Below, piece by piece: positions 1-7,230 of a DNA stretch of 64,000 nucleotides. Every line of letters begins with the position of its first letter. Positions within the stretch are counted from its first letter, which is position 1. This DNA comes from Paludisphaera borealis (lineage in GTDB: Bacteria > Planctomycetota > Planctomycetia > Isosphaerales > Isosphaeraceae). The stretch lies in NCBI RefSeq assembly GCF_001956985.1, contig NZ_CP019082.1, forward strand, positions 6,820,001 through 6,884,000, given 5' to 3'. Below the pieces are notes generated by a model. It was given only the letters and a program-made list of their open reading frames with translations, had not been told where the DNA came from and did not search any database. A program made the position numbers and the translations under genes.

Positions 1-526
1 GCGTGTGGGCCGACAGCGGGCCGCTGACTCGCGAACTCGCCGGCCCCGCAGCGGGACGAGCCAGGGGAGGGGCCGACAGGGGAGTCTGCCGAGGGGCGGT
101 CGACGCCGGCGGCTCCTCGACCGGGGGGGCGATTTCGATCGCAGCGGCGGCCGGTTCGGCTGCTCGCGGCGCGGGGGGTTCGGGCTTGGCGACCGGAGTC
201 GGGGCCGGCGGCGGCGCGACGGGGCGCGATTCGGCCGTGGGCGGGGTCGGAGCCGCAGGTGGGGCCGGGCTCACGGTGGGTTTCACGGGCGGCGGAGACG
301 ATGCCTCGGGGGCCGCTGGAGGCCGCGCCGGCGGCGCTGCGACGCCGGAAGCCTGGGTGCCGGTGGACTGCTGGTTCATAAGCTCCCTGATCCGCTCCAC
401 GGTTGGGGGATCGAGGCTGGCCAGAGGGTTAGCCTTGACGTCCAGCCCCCATTCCTGGACCCGCTCGAGCAAGTCCTGGCTTTTCAAGCCTAGTTCTTTC
501 GCCAACTCGTGAACACGCGTGGACAA
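1..526 (-). CDS. infB: Translation initiation factor IF-2, N-terminal part (runs off window)
   Basis: Open on the minus strand from a TTG at 524-526 to the window edge, about 175 codons without a stop. GGAGG at 535-539 lies 8 nt upstream of this TTG, which decides the start over the TTG at 530-532. The product begins STRVHELAKELG, the IF2_N domain that opens bacterial IF-2, then becomes a long Pro/Ala-rich linker, as usual between IF2_N and the GTPase core. The GTPase and tRNA-binding domains lie outside the window. It follows nusA on the same strand, the common nusA-infB order. Identification rests on IF2_N plus gene order. Confidence 0.85.
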   Translation of the reverse strand, partial: MSTRVHELAKELGLKSQDLLERVQEWGLDVKANPLASLDPPTVERIRELMNQQSTGTQASGVAAPPARPPAAPEASSPPPVKPTVSPAPPAAPTPPTAESRPVAPPPAPTPVAKPEPPAPRAAEPAAAAIEIAPPVEEPPASTAPRQTPLSAPPLARPAAGPASSRVSGPLSAHT

Positions 527-977
527 AGGCAACTCCTCCCGGAGCCGGCTCCGGACGACCGCGGCTGGCACGGCCCTCTAACAAAATTCAGGAATTTGAA
601 TTGTATCGAAGCGACCGACCGCGTGACGAGCCCGTTCAGCGGATCGGGTCAAGCTTTCGGCGGCGAGTCTAGAGCGCCCGCCCGCGGGCCGCGCGGTCTC
701 GGAGACCGGGGCCGATCCGACCGTCGGGCGCGATCGGACGTCGCGGCGGGCGACGTCGACGATGCGCGGGTCCGGTCGACCCGGCTCGGACGGCCAGGGC
801 TGGGGGCGGGTGCTTCGATCCATGGTTTGCAGAATTGGCCGGGCCGGCTTCAAGAAGCCCCCGGCCGTCGTCTCCTAGGGAAAACTCGACGGCGAAATTC
901 GACGGGGTCGTTGGGGCGACCCGCGTCGGCATGGTCTGTCCGGCCTCTCCGGCCTGGTCTTGGGACGGCTGCGGCGG
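527..977. other. Unusually long nusA-infB spacer, no gene recognised
   Basis: About 450 bp between nusA and infB, where many bacteria have almost none or a YlxR-type gene. The minus-strand open frame inside it (578-853) is Arg/Pro-rich, lacks any YlxR-like Cys motif and reads like non-coding DNA. At 584-597 there is a perfect palindrome, AAATTC-AG-GAATTT, in a locally AT-rich patch of otherwise G+C-rich DNA. It could be a hairpin or a promoter region for infB. Confidence 0.5.
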
Positions 978-2714
978 CTACTCGCTGGCCGACGTCCGTC
1001 CCGGCTTCTGGTCTTTCCCACGGGCCCCGTTATCGGGTCGCGACGTGTCCCGCGGCTCCAGCTCGGGTTCCGAGATCGTCGACGGCGCTTCGCCGTTCTC
1101 GACGACGTCGGTCACGATGCGGAGAGTCTCGCTCTGGTCGTCGTCGCTGGGTGGTGAAGTCACTTCATGGCCCTGGGCCGTACGACCCGAGGTCTCCTCC
1201 GCCAAGGCCACGTCGTGATACTCGTCGTCGCTCGCCTCGTCACCCTCCGGTTCCGATTCCGATTCTGATACCGCTCCCTCGTCGAAAGACGAGTCGTCCT
1301 CGACCTCATCGCCACGTTCGGCGGGCAAGGCCGAATCATGCATCCCGGTCGAGTCCGTGAGTTCGTCGATCCCTGACTCGTCCCCCGACGGCCCACCGTC
1401 CGAGGGTCCTGATTCGTCCAGTTCGGCCGCGGCCTCGCCATCGTATTCGCTCGCGAGATCCGAAGCCGTCTCGTCGCCGTTCACCTCGACCGGCGGCGAC
1501 TCGCCGCTATCGCGGCCCTCGGCCAGGGCCGCCGCGGCGCGACCGGCCTTGCGGCGCGGCAGTTCGTCGGTCTGCTCCTCGGCCATGGTCTCGGCCTGGC
1601 TGACGATCGACGAGGCTTGCTCTTCGGTCAAGCCTTCAATTGTATTCACCAGGTCGCTGATTTCCATGACAGAAAGATCGTCGTAGCTGAGGATGCCTTG
1701 CTCCACCAGTCGCTCGGCCAGCTCGGTGTCGACCTCGTCGATCTTCTCGAAGGTCTTGACGGCCTTCTCGATCACCTCGTCAAGCTCCTCGGCGGTCATG
1801 ATCTCGACGTCCCAGCCGACCAGCTTCGACGCCAGCCGGACGTTCTGCCCGCGCCGGCCGATGGCCAGCGAGAGCTGATCGTCGCGCACCAGGACGATGG
1901 CGCGGCCCAGCAGGTGGCAGAGCATGACCTCGTCGATCTCGGCCGGCTGCAACGAGTTGGGAATCAAAACTTGGAGCGACTCGTTCCAGCGGACGATGTC
2001 GATCCGCTCGCCCCCCAGCTCGTCGACGATGTTCTTGATTCGGGTGCCGCGGACGCCGACGCAGGCACCGACCGCGTCGATCTTGGCGTCGATCGAGGTC
2101 ACCGCCACCTTCGAGCGGTAGCCGGCCTCGCGAGCCAGAGCGCGGATGGCGATGACTTGGTCGGCGATTTCGGGGATCTCCAGCTCGAAGAGCCGGCGGA
2201 CGAAGTCGGGATGGGTGCGGCTGAGGATGATCTTGACCCGCTGGCCCACCTTACGGACGTCGAGGATGATCGCGCGAATCCGCTCGTTGGGGTGGTAGCT
2301 CTCGCCGGGGATCTGCTCGCCTCGGGGCAGGATGCCGTCGGTCTTGCCGAGGTTGACGATGACCGCCCCCCCCTCGAACCGCTGCACGGTCCCGGTCACG
2401 AGGTCGCCGCGCTGGTCCTCGAACTCGTCGAAGAGGCTGTCGCGCTCGGCCTCGCGGATCTTCTGGATGATGACCTGTTTCGCGGTCTGGGCGGAGATCC
2501 GGCCGAGCTCGGAGGGGTCCATCTTGACCCCGTCCTTAGTGGCGTCGATCGCGCCGCTGTCGCGGTCGATATGGATCTCGATCTCGGCGGCGTCCGGATA
2601 GTGCTTCCGCGCCGCGGTGGCGAGCGCCGACTGAATTCCATCGAACAGGATCTCCTTGGAGATGTTCTTGTCGCGATGGATGCTATCGACGATCCGGACC
2701 AAATCGACGCTCAT
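978..2714 (-). CDS. nusA: Transcription termination/antitermination protein NusA with long acidic tail
   Basis: 578 residues. Residues 1-130 form the NusA N-terminal RNA-polymerase-binding domain; an S1 domain follows (about 135-200, [20 protein letters not shown]), then two KH domains ([34 protein letters not shown]). A helix-hairpin-helix-like segment lies near 330-390 ([19 protein letters not shown]). From about 400 to the end the protein is Glu/Asp/Ser-rich and looks disordered, longer than typical NusA. NusA binds polymerase and nascent RNA to modulate pausing and termination. It heads the nusA-infB cluster; rimP is not adjacent upstream, where the opposite-strand Fur-family gene begins. 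Start ATG at 2714. Confidence 0.95.
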   Translation of the reverse strand: MSVDLVRIVDSIHRDKNISKEILFDGIQSALATAARKHYPDAAEIEIHIDRDSGAIDATKDGVKMDPSELGRISAQTAKQVIIQKIREAERDSLFDEFEDQRGDLVTGTVQRFEGGAVIVNLGKTDGILPRGEQIPGESYHPNERIRAIILDVRKVGQRVKIILSRTHPDFVRRLFELEIPEIADQVIAIRALAREAGYRSKVAVTSIDAKIDAVGACVGVRGTRIKNIVDELGGERIDIVRWNESLQVLIPNSLQPAEIDEVMLCHLLGRAIVLVRDDQLSLAIGRRGQNVRLASKLVGWDVEIMTAEELDEVIEKAVKTFEKIDEVDTELAERLVEQGILSYDDLSVMEISDLVNTIEGLTEEQASSIVSQAETMAEEQTDELPRRKAGRAAAALAEGRDSGESPPVEVNGDETASDLASEYDGEAAAELDESGPSDGGPSGDESGIDELTDSTGMHDSALPAERGDEVEDDSSFDEGAVSESESEPEGDEASDDEYHDVALAEETSGRTAQGHEVTSPPSDDDQSETLRIVTDVVENGEAPSTISEPELEPRDTSRPDNGARGKDQKPGRTSASE

Positions 2715-2921
2715 TCCGTTCCTCCGAGGCGTGCAGCTAACAGATCACTCGATGGAAGAAAACCGGGCGGCGTTCGACAGAGCCTTCAAAAGAGGCCGCG
2801 AAAAACAAAGCCGAGCCGCGCCCAGTCACAGGCGGGGCTCGGGTTCATGCCGCGATACCATCGAGTGGGCAACGCCTCCTTGGATCGCACCCGCCCTCGG
2901 CCGCACTCGCCAAGGCGCAGG

Positions 2922-2934
2922 GAACGAACCCAAC
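2922..2934. repeat. Isolated copy of the GAACGAACCCAA motif
   Basis: GAACGAACCCAAC in the nusA upstream region. The same 13-mer recurs at 40985-40997 and in variants to 41304. Flanks are also similar: CAAGGCG lies beside both, and GGCCGAGCCC at about 2943 matches GGCCGAGCCC at about 41031. It looks like a diverged copy of a larger dispersed element. Confidence 0.55.
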
Positions 2935-2987
2935 CCCGCATGGGCCGAGCCCGAATTGGCTTTATCCCTGGTCCCGGCCCAACGTAT

Positions 2988-3017
2988 ATCCTAACAACAG
3001 GTTGACAGCCCTGTCAA
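2988..3017 (-). promoter_or_regulatory. Candidate sigma-70 promoter for nusA
   Basis: On the minus strand TTGACA (3017-3012) is followed after 18 nt by TAGGAT (2993-2988), reading toward nusA about 270 nt away. The -35 hexamer is one half of the palindrome at 3002-3017. Consensus match only. Confidence 0.45.
3002..3017. promoter_or_regulatory. Perfect 16-bp palindrome between divergent nusA and Fur-family genes
   Basis: TTGACAG-CC-CTGTCAA, perfectly self-complementary. Each half contains a TTGACA hexamer, one per direction. It is suited to be an operator bound by a dimeric repressor, possibly the adjacent Fur-family protein; that binding is inferred. Confidence 0.55.
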
Positions 3018-3030
3018 GCGTCCGAACAAT
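3002..3030 (+). promoter_or_regulatory. Candidate promoter for the Fur-family regulator
   Basis: TTGACA (3002-3007), 17-nt spacer, AACAAT (3025-3030, 4/6 match to TATAAT), reading toward the regulator start at 3133. It shares the palindrome with the minus-strand promoter. Confidence 0.4.
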
Positions 3031-3132
3031 GGAAGTGCAATCACCCCCTGGGGATTGGGGGGGGGAGACGTCTTGGCGGTTCGAGCACGTCCCGGCGCGC
3101 CGCCGCGCCAGCCTTCGGGTATTCTCGTAGTG

Positions 3133-3597
3133 ATGATCCAAGCCCCTCTCGACCATGACGCCCTCCGCAAGGCTCTTGAAGCCGCCGGCCTCCGTTCCAC
3201 CTCGCAGCGGCTGGCGGTCTACGACCAACTTGCGGCCATGCCGCACCACCCCACGGCCGAGGAAGTCTTCCAGGCCGTCCGATCGAGCCTGCCCAAAATC
3301 AGTCTGGCGACGGTGTACAAGGCGCTCGAAGCGCTGGTGGCGATCGGCGTGGTCGGCCGGCTCAACGCCGCCGACGGCGCGGGCTCGGCTCGGTACGACG
3401 CGCGGAGCGAAGACCATTACCACTTCCGTTGCCTCCGCACCGGGACCATCCACGACCTCCCCACCGAGTTCGATCCCAAGCTGATCGAGCATCTCGACCC
3501 ACTCCTGGCCGAAGACCTGCGCCGGCAAGGGTTTCAGGTCACCGGCTACCGTCTGGAACTGCTTGGATACCGGCGGACCGACGGGCGCGACGCATGA
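3133..3597 (+). CDS. Fur-family transcriptional regulator with incomplete Cys site
   Basis: From ATG 3133 the product is 154 residues, the normal Fur/PerR length; an upstream in-frame start at 3055 would add 26 low-complexity residues. A winged-helix domain (RSTSQRLAVYDQLAAM; PKISLATVYKALEALV) is followed by the dimerisation domain with HYHFRC. The canonical CxxC is reduced to CLRT, and no second CxxC is present near the C-terminus, so the structural zinc site of Fur/PerR seems absent. Family members repress metal-uptake or peroxide-response genes when metal-bound. It overlaps the TatD gene by ATGA (3594-3597), so the two are co-translated. Metal specificity cannot be read from sequence. Confidence 0.85.
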   Translation: MIQAPLDHDALRKALEAAGLRSTSQRLAVYDQLAAMPHHPTAEEVFQAVRSSLPKISLATVYKALEALVAIGVVGRLNAADGAGSARYDARSEDHYHFRCLRTGTIHDLPTEFDPKLIEHLDPLLAEDLRRQGFQVTGYRLELLGYRRTDGRDA

Positions 3598-4418
3598 CCA
3601 TGACGAAGACGCCGCTCCCGCCGCCATTTGGACCGCTCGTCGACACCCACGCGCATCTGGAAGATGAACGGTTGCGCGCGAACCTCTCTGACGCGCTCGC
3701 CCACGCCCGAGCGGCGGGAGTCGTCCAGGTGGTCGCCATCGGCACGACGGCCGCCGACAGCGCCGAGGTCGTCGCCATCGCGGGGACTCATCCCGGCGTC
3801 TTCGCGGCGGTCGGGGTTCAGCCCAACCATGTAGCCGAGACGGTCGACGGCGATTGGGAGCGAATCGTTGAACTCGCTTCCCGGCCTCGAGTTGCGGCGA
3901 TCGGCGAGACCGGCCTGGATCGCTATTGGGATCGCGTCCCCTTCGACCAGCAGCAAGACTGGTTCGGCCGCCACCTCCGCCTGGCCCACGACCTCGACCT
4001 GCCGGTCGTCATCCACTGCCGCGATTGCGAAGCCGACGTGGTCGCCCAGCTCGCCGCGTTGGGAAGACCAGTGCGCGGCGTCTTGCACTCGTTCACCGGC
4101 ACGATCGACCTCGCCCGGGAATTCGTGGCGCTCGGTCTGCACATTTCGTTCGCGGGGATGCTCACGTTCAAAAACAAGGGGCTCGACGCCCTCCGCGCCG
4201 CGGCGGCCGTCGTCCCGCTCGACCGTCTCCTGGTCGAGACCGACAGTCCCTATCTCAGCCCTGATCCGGTCCGCGGACGTTCCAACCAACCGGCCCACGT
4301 CGCCTGGACCGCCCGCAAGCTCGCCGAGGTCCGGGGCGTCTCGCCCAACGAGATCGCTCGGGCCACGACGGCCAACGCCCGTCGCCTCTTCGCGCTTCCC
4401 GAGACGGACGTGATCTAA
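3594..4418 (+). CDS. TatD-family metal-dependent deoxyribonuclease
   Basis: 274 residues from the ATG overlapping the Fur stop (3594); a second ATG two codons later is possible. TatD metal ligands are all visible: DTHAHL near the N-terminus, GETGLD, VIHCRD, LHSFTG and the terminal ETDSPYL. Family members are TIM-barrel nucleases with 3'-5' DNase activity. Length is typical. The four-base overlap with the Fur-family gene implies one transcript. Confidence 0.92.
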   Translation: MTMTKTPLPPPFGPLVDTHAHLEDERLRANLSDALAHARAAGVVQVVAIGTTAADSAEVVAIAGTHPGVFAAVGVQPNHVAETVDGDWERIVELASRPRVAAIGETGLDRYWDRVPFDQQQDWFGRHLRLAHDLDLPVVIHCRDCEADVVAQLAALGRPVRGVLHSFTGTIDLAREFVALGLHISFAGMLTFKNKGLDALRAAAAVVPLDRLLVETDSPYLSPDPVRGRSNQPAHVAWTARKLAEVRGVSPNEIARATTANARRLFALPETDVI

Positions 4419-4682
4419 TTTAGACTCAGAGCCACGCGCCTCGATCACCCCCGGAACGTCAGCCCAATCCGCGCAACCCGCACGGCCCAAGGTTTGCATA
4501 GGAGGGTGTTGCGAAAAATCGCCAACTTCGTCTCGACGGAGTTTGACTATTCGACTTTAATCCTTGGGCGCGCGTTGAGCCTCGGCGGCCTTCGGGCTTC
4601 GAGACGGGGCGGAAACCGCGCGTGACACTTGTGCTCGCACCTCAAAGACGCCGCATCAAAATAGTGTCCGGGAGTCAGGTTC

Positions 4683-4919
4683 ATGACGAGTCTGGAGCAA
4701 ATCGTTTCGGCGTTGTTCGTCGTCGTCCCGATCATGTTTTTGCTGACCGTGGGCGGTCTCATCGCCCTCAAAAGCGGCGTCACGCAGGTCAGCACCGGCC
4801 AGGACCTTCTCAAGGTCGCGGGTAACTTCTCCCAGTTGCTCCTCCGCGTCGCCGGCTACGTGATCGCCTTGATCCTGCTGCAATACTGCATCGGGATGCG
4901 CCCGTCGCTGGGCTGGTAA
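4683..4919 (+). CDS. Small two-helix membrane protein, unknown function
   Basis: 78 residues starting at ATG 4683. Two hydrophobic segments (about residues 9-29, SALFVVVPIMFLLTVGGLIAL, and 53-69, VAGYVIALILLQY) flank a short polar loop with TGQDLLKVAGN. This suggests a small inner-membrane protein with a helical hairpin. I do not recognise a family. It stands alone between TatD and a methyltransferase, with more than 200 bp on each side. Base composition matches the neighbours. Confidence 0.6.
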   Translation: MTSLEQIVSALFVVVPIMFLLTVGGLIALKSGVTQVSTGQDLLKVAGNFSQLLLRVAGYVIALILLQYCIGMRPSLGW

Positions 4920-5162
4920 AAGTCGTCGCCCTGACGGCCGACGATTTGGTTCTGAGCGGTACGCCGTTCCTTCACGCGGATGCGGCGATCAGCCGTCCGG
5001 GACCAACGGCGCGGAGCAGCCCGATCGTATCAAACGTTCGGAGAGAGACGATTCTGCGTGCACGGGGCGGATCTCCTGAGTTAAACTCGGCCCCTCAGAT
5101 TGCATATTGCATTATGCCTCCTTGACCGATTTCAGCGCCGACGAGCGAATAGGAGCTAGGAG

Positions 5163-5825
5163 ATGCCAGCGCCCGCAACGTCTGCTGAGGGTGAGCAACC
5201 CTACGTCTATCCGGACATGGTGCGTGAGTACATCCTCCGGATGATCCCTCCGGACGGACAGGTCATCGGGTCGATCGGCTGCGGCTACGCGCCGACCGAG
5301 AGCGTCTTGGTCGACCAGGGACGCGAGGTGCACGGGGTCGATCTTTCTCCCCACGCGATTGAAATCGCTAAAACCAGGCTCACTTCCGCTCGGGTTGTTT
5401 CTCCCGACGAAGGCATGCCCTTTGAGCGAGCGTCGCTGGACGGTTTGATCCTGGCCGATGTCATTGAGCATTTGCCGATGGCCTGGAACCGTATGAAGTT
5501 GTTCGCGGAGATGGTAAAACCAGGCGGTTGGGTCGTAATCAGCGTCCCCAACATGCGGTATTGCGAAGCTCTCTGTACGTTGATCGGCGGCGAGTGGCCG
5601 GAGCAACCCATGGGGATCTTCGATGAGACCCACCTTCAGGTCATGACGCACCGGCGATTGCTCCGATGGTGCGAGGGGGCAGGTCTGCGCCTCGATCGTT
5701 GGTTCGACGCCTACCATTACTCTTTCATCAAGCGCAACATCTGCCGAGTCGTGAACTTGGGAAGCTTCAGGCTGCTTCGAGGCTTCATGGTTTTCCAGGT
5801 GATGGGCCGTTTCCGGCGCGTTTGA
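5163..5825 (+). CDS. Class I SAM-dependent methyltransferase (paralogue of 50119-50805)
   Basis: 220 residues. Motif I is GSIGCGYAP, followed by the acidic end of strand 2 (VHGVDLS) and the LILADVIEHLP and KPGGWVVISVPNMR segments typical of Methyltransf_11/23-type enzymes. The substrate is unknown; such proteins often act on quinone, lipid or polysaccharide intermediates. Residues 20-170 align closely with the methyltransferase at 50119-50805, including REVHGVD, LTSARV and SLDGLILADVIEH, so the two are clear paralogues. The gene is convergent with the DUF1569 gene, only 15 bp apart. Confidence 0.85.
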   Translation: MPAPATSAEGEQPYVYPDMVREYILRMIPPDGQVIGSIGCGYAPTESVLVDQGREVHGVDLSPHAIEIAKTRLTSARVVSPDEGMPFERASLDGLILADVIEHLPMAWNRMKLFAEMVKPGGWVVISVPNMRYCEALCTLIGGEWPEQPMGIFDETHLQVMTHRRLLRWCEGAGLRLDRWFDAYHYSFIKRNICRVVNLGSFRLLRGFMVFQVMGRFRRV

Positions 5826-5840
5826 TCATCGAGGTTCCGC

Positions 5841-6323
5841 TCAGGAAACGTCGCTCGACAGGCCGTCGGCGATCGGCCTGGAGACGACGAAGCCGAGATG
5901 ATGTGCGCAGTGCAGACCGTGAAACTTCGCCCATTCGGTCTTGCTCATCGCCCCCAGCATGGGGTGTGAGGCGAACGGCCCGTCGCCGTTTTCGAAGCGC
6001 CTGATCGCCTCGCGCAGGGCCTCGGCCTGTTCGTTGGGGTCGCAGGAATCGGGCGGAATAAGGATCGCCAGCGGCGGATGGGTGTTCTCGGGAAACCGCC
6101 CAGCGCGGAAGAACAGCCTGCGGTGGGCACGCAAGGGGTCGCGCCCATCAACGGGTTCGGCATTCGGCTTCCCCTCCATCGAGAGCCGGACGGCCACCGC
6201 CAGGTGGTAGAGGATCTGCCCCAGGGTCCATCGGCCGATGGTCTCATGAGCCGCCAGAAGCCGTTCGACCTCGGGCATGACGCCGTCGAGACCGTCGAAG
6301 TTCAGAGTTCGGTGCTCGGGCAT
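5841..6323 (-). CDS. DUF1569 family protein (DinB-like four-helix fold)
   Basis: 160 residues from ATG 6323, which has GGAGG seven to eight nt upstream. The sequence fits the DUF1569/DinB-like superfamily: a helical protein with dispersed His (WTLGQILYHLA near 32-42; HGLHCAHHLGFV near 135-147) that could bind a metal. Function is unknown; relatives include bacillithiol/mycothiol-dependent transferases, but no evidence here picks a substrate. It lies 35 bp downstream of queE on the same strand and may be co-transcribed. Confidence 0.75.
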   Translation of the reverse strand: MPEHRTLNFDGLDGVMPEVERLLAAHETIGRWTLGQILYHLAVAVRLSMEGKPNAEPVDGRDPLRAHRRLFFRAGRFPENTHPPLAILIPPDSCDPNEQAEALREAIRRFENGDGPFASHPMLGAMSKTEWAKFHGLHCAHHLGFVVSRPIADGLSSDVS

Positions 6324-6358
6324 GCCGCTTCCTCCATGAAGAGGACGTTCCGTTCCGG

Positions 6359-7123
6359 CTACACGCCGCGCGCCTTCGGGTCCCAGAGGATCTTGTGCTG
6401 CTGGAGCTGGAGCCGAATAGGCAATCGGGATTCGAGAATCCAGGCGGCGAGATCGGTCGGGTTCACCTGGCCGAACACGGCGCTGAAGAGAACAGGGCAG
6501 CGGCGCGTGAGATCGTGGCGGTGGACGACGTCGACGGCCCAGTCGAAGTCGTCGCGGCTGCAAAGGACGAACTTTACCTCGTCGATCGGCTTGAGCCGGT
6601 TCAGATTGCTCCAGACGTTGGCCGCCAGCTCGCCCGAGCCCGGCGTCTTGAGGTCGAGGATCACCCGGACTCGGGGATCGACGAGGCTCGTATCGACGGC
6701 TCCGCTGGTTTCGAGCAGCACCGTCCTGCCGTGGTCGGCGAGGCGGGACATGAGCGGGTACACCTCGTCCTGAAGCAACGGTTCGCCGCCGGTGATCTCC
6801 ACCAGGTCGTCGCCGAGCTTCAGGGCCTGCTCGACCACGTCGTCGAGGCTCAGTGGTTCGCCGTGCTGGAACGCGTGCGGCGTGTCGCAGTACACGCAGC
6901 GCAGCTGGCAGGCGGTCAGGCGGACGAAGACGCACGGAAGGCCGGCGTAGGTGCTCTCGCCCTGGAGGCTGCGATAGATCTCGTGGACGACCAGAACGCC
7001 CGCCGGCTTGTTTTCGAGCGGCTTCAAACGGCGTGCGAGCGCGATCGACGCCGCCGTCTCGGCGCGTGATCCGGCCGCGTTTTCCACGCGAGCCTCAACA
7101 TCTTCGGGGCCAAGTTCAATCAT
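6359..7123 (-). CDS. queE: 7-carboxy-7-deazaguanine synthase, radical SAM enzyme
   Basis: 254 residues. The radical-SAM cluster motif CQLRCVYC (CX3CX2C) follows IYRSLQGESTYAGLPC, the characteristic QueE opening, and EITGGEPLLQ matches the GGEP motif. QueE converts 6-carboxy-tetrahydropterin to 7-carboxy-7-deazaguanine in queuosine synthesis. About 45 residues precede the conserved start (VVHEIYRS), longer than usual, so a downstream GTG start is possible. No other queuosine gene is in the window. DUF1569 follows on the same strand. Confidence 0.92.
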   Translation of the reverse strand: MIELGPEDVEARVENAAGSRAETAASIALARRLKPLENKPAGVLVVHEIYRSLQGESTYAGLPCVFVRLTACQLRCVYCDTPHAFQHGEPLSLDDVVEQALKLGDDLVEITGGEPLLQDEVYPLMSRLADHGRTVLLETSGAVDTSLVDPRVRVILDLKTPGSGELAANVWSNLNRLKPIDEVKFVLCSRDDFDWAVDVVHRHDLTRRCPVLFSAVFGQVNPTDLAAWILESRLPIRLQLQQHKILWDPKARGV

Positions 7124-7230
7124 CGGCGGGTCGACCAGCGTCCTTCCAGGATGACGGCGTACGGGATCGCGCCGCGCGCGCGGCGCGATCCGACCTCCAT
7201 CCTAGCCATTCGGACGATCGGCCGCCCAGA

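Noticed and set aside
578-853. YlxR-like gene between nusA and infB
   Set aside because: No Cys motif and no plausible start; reads as noise.
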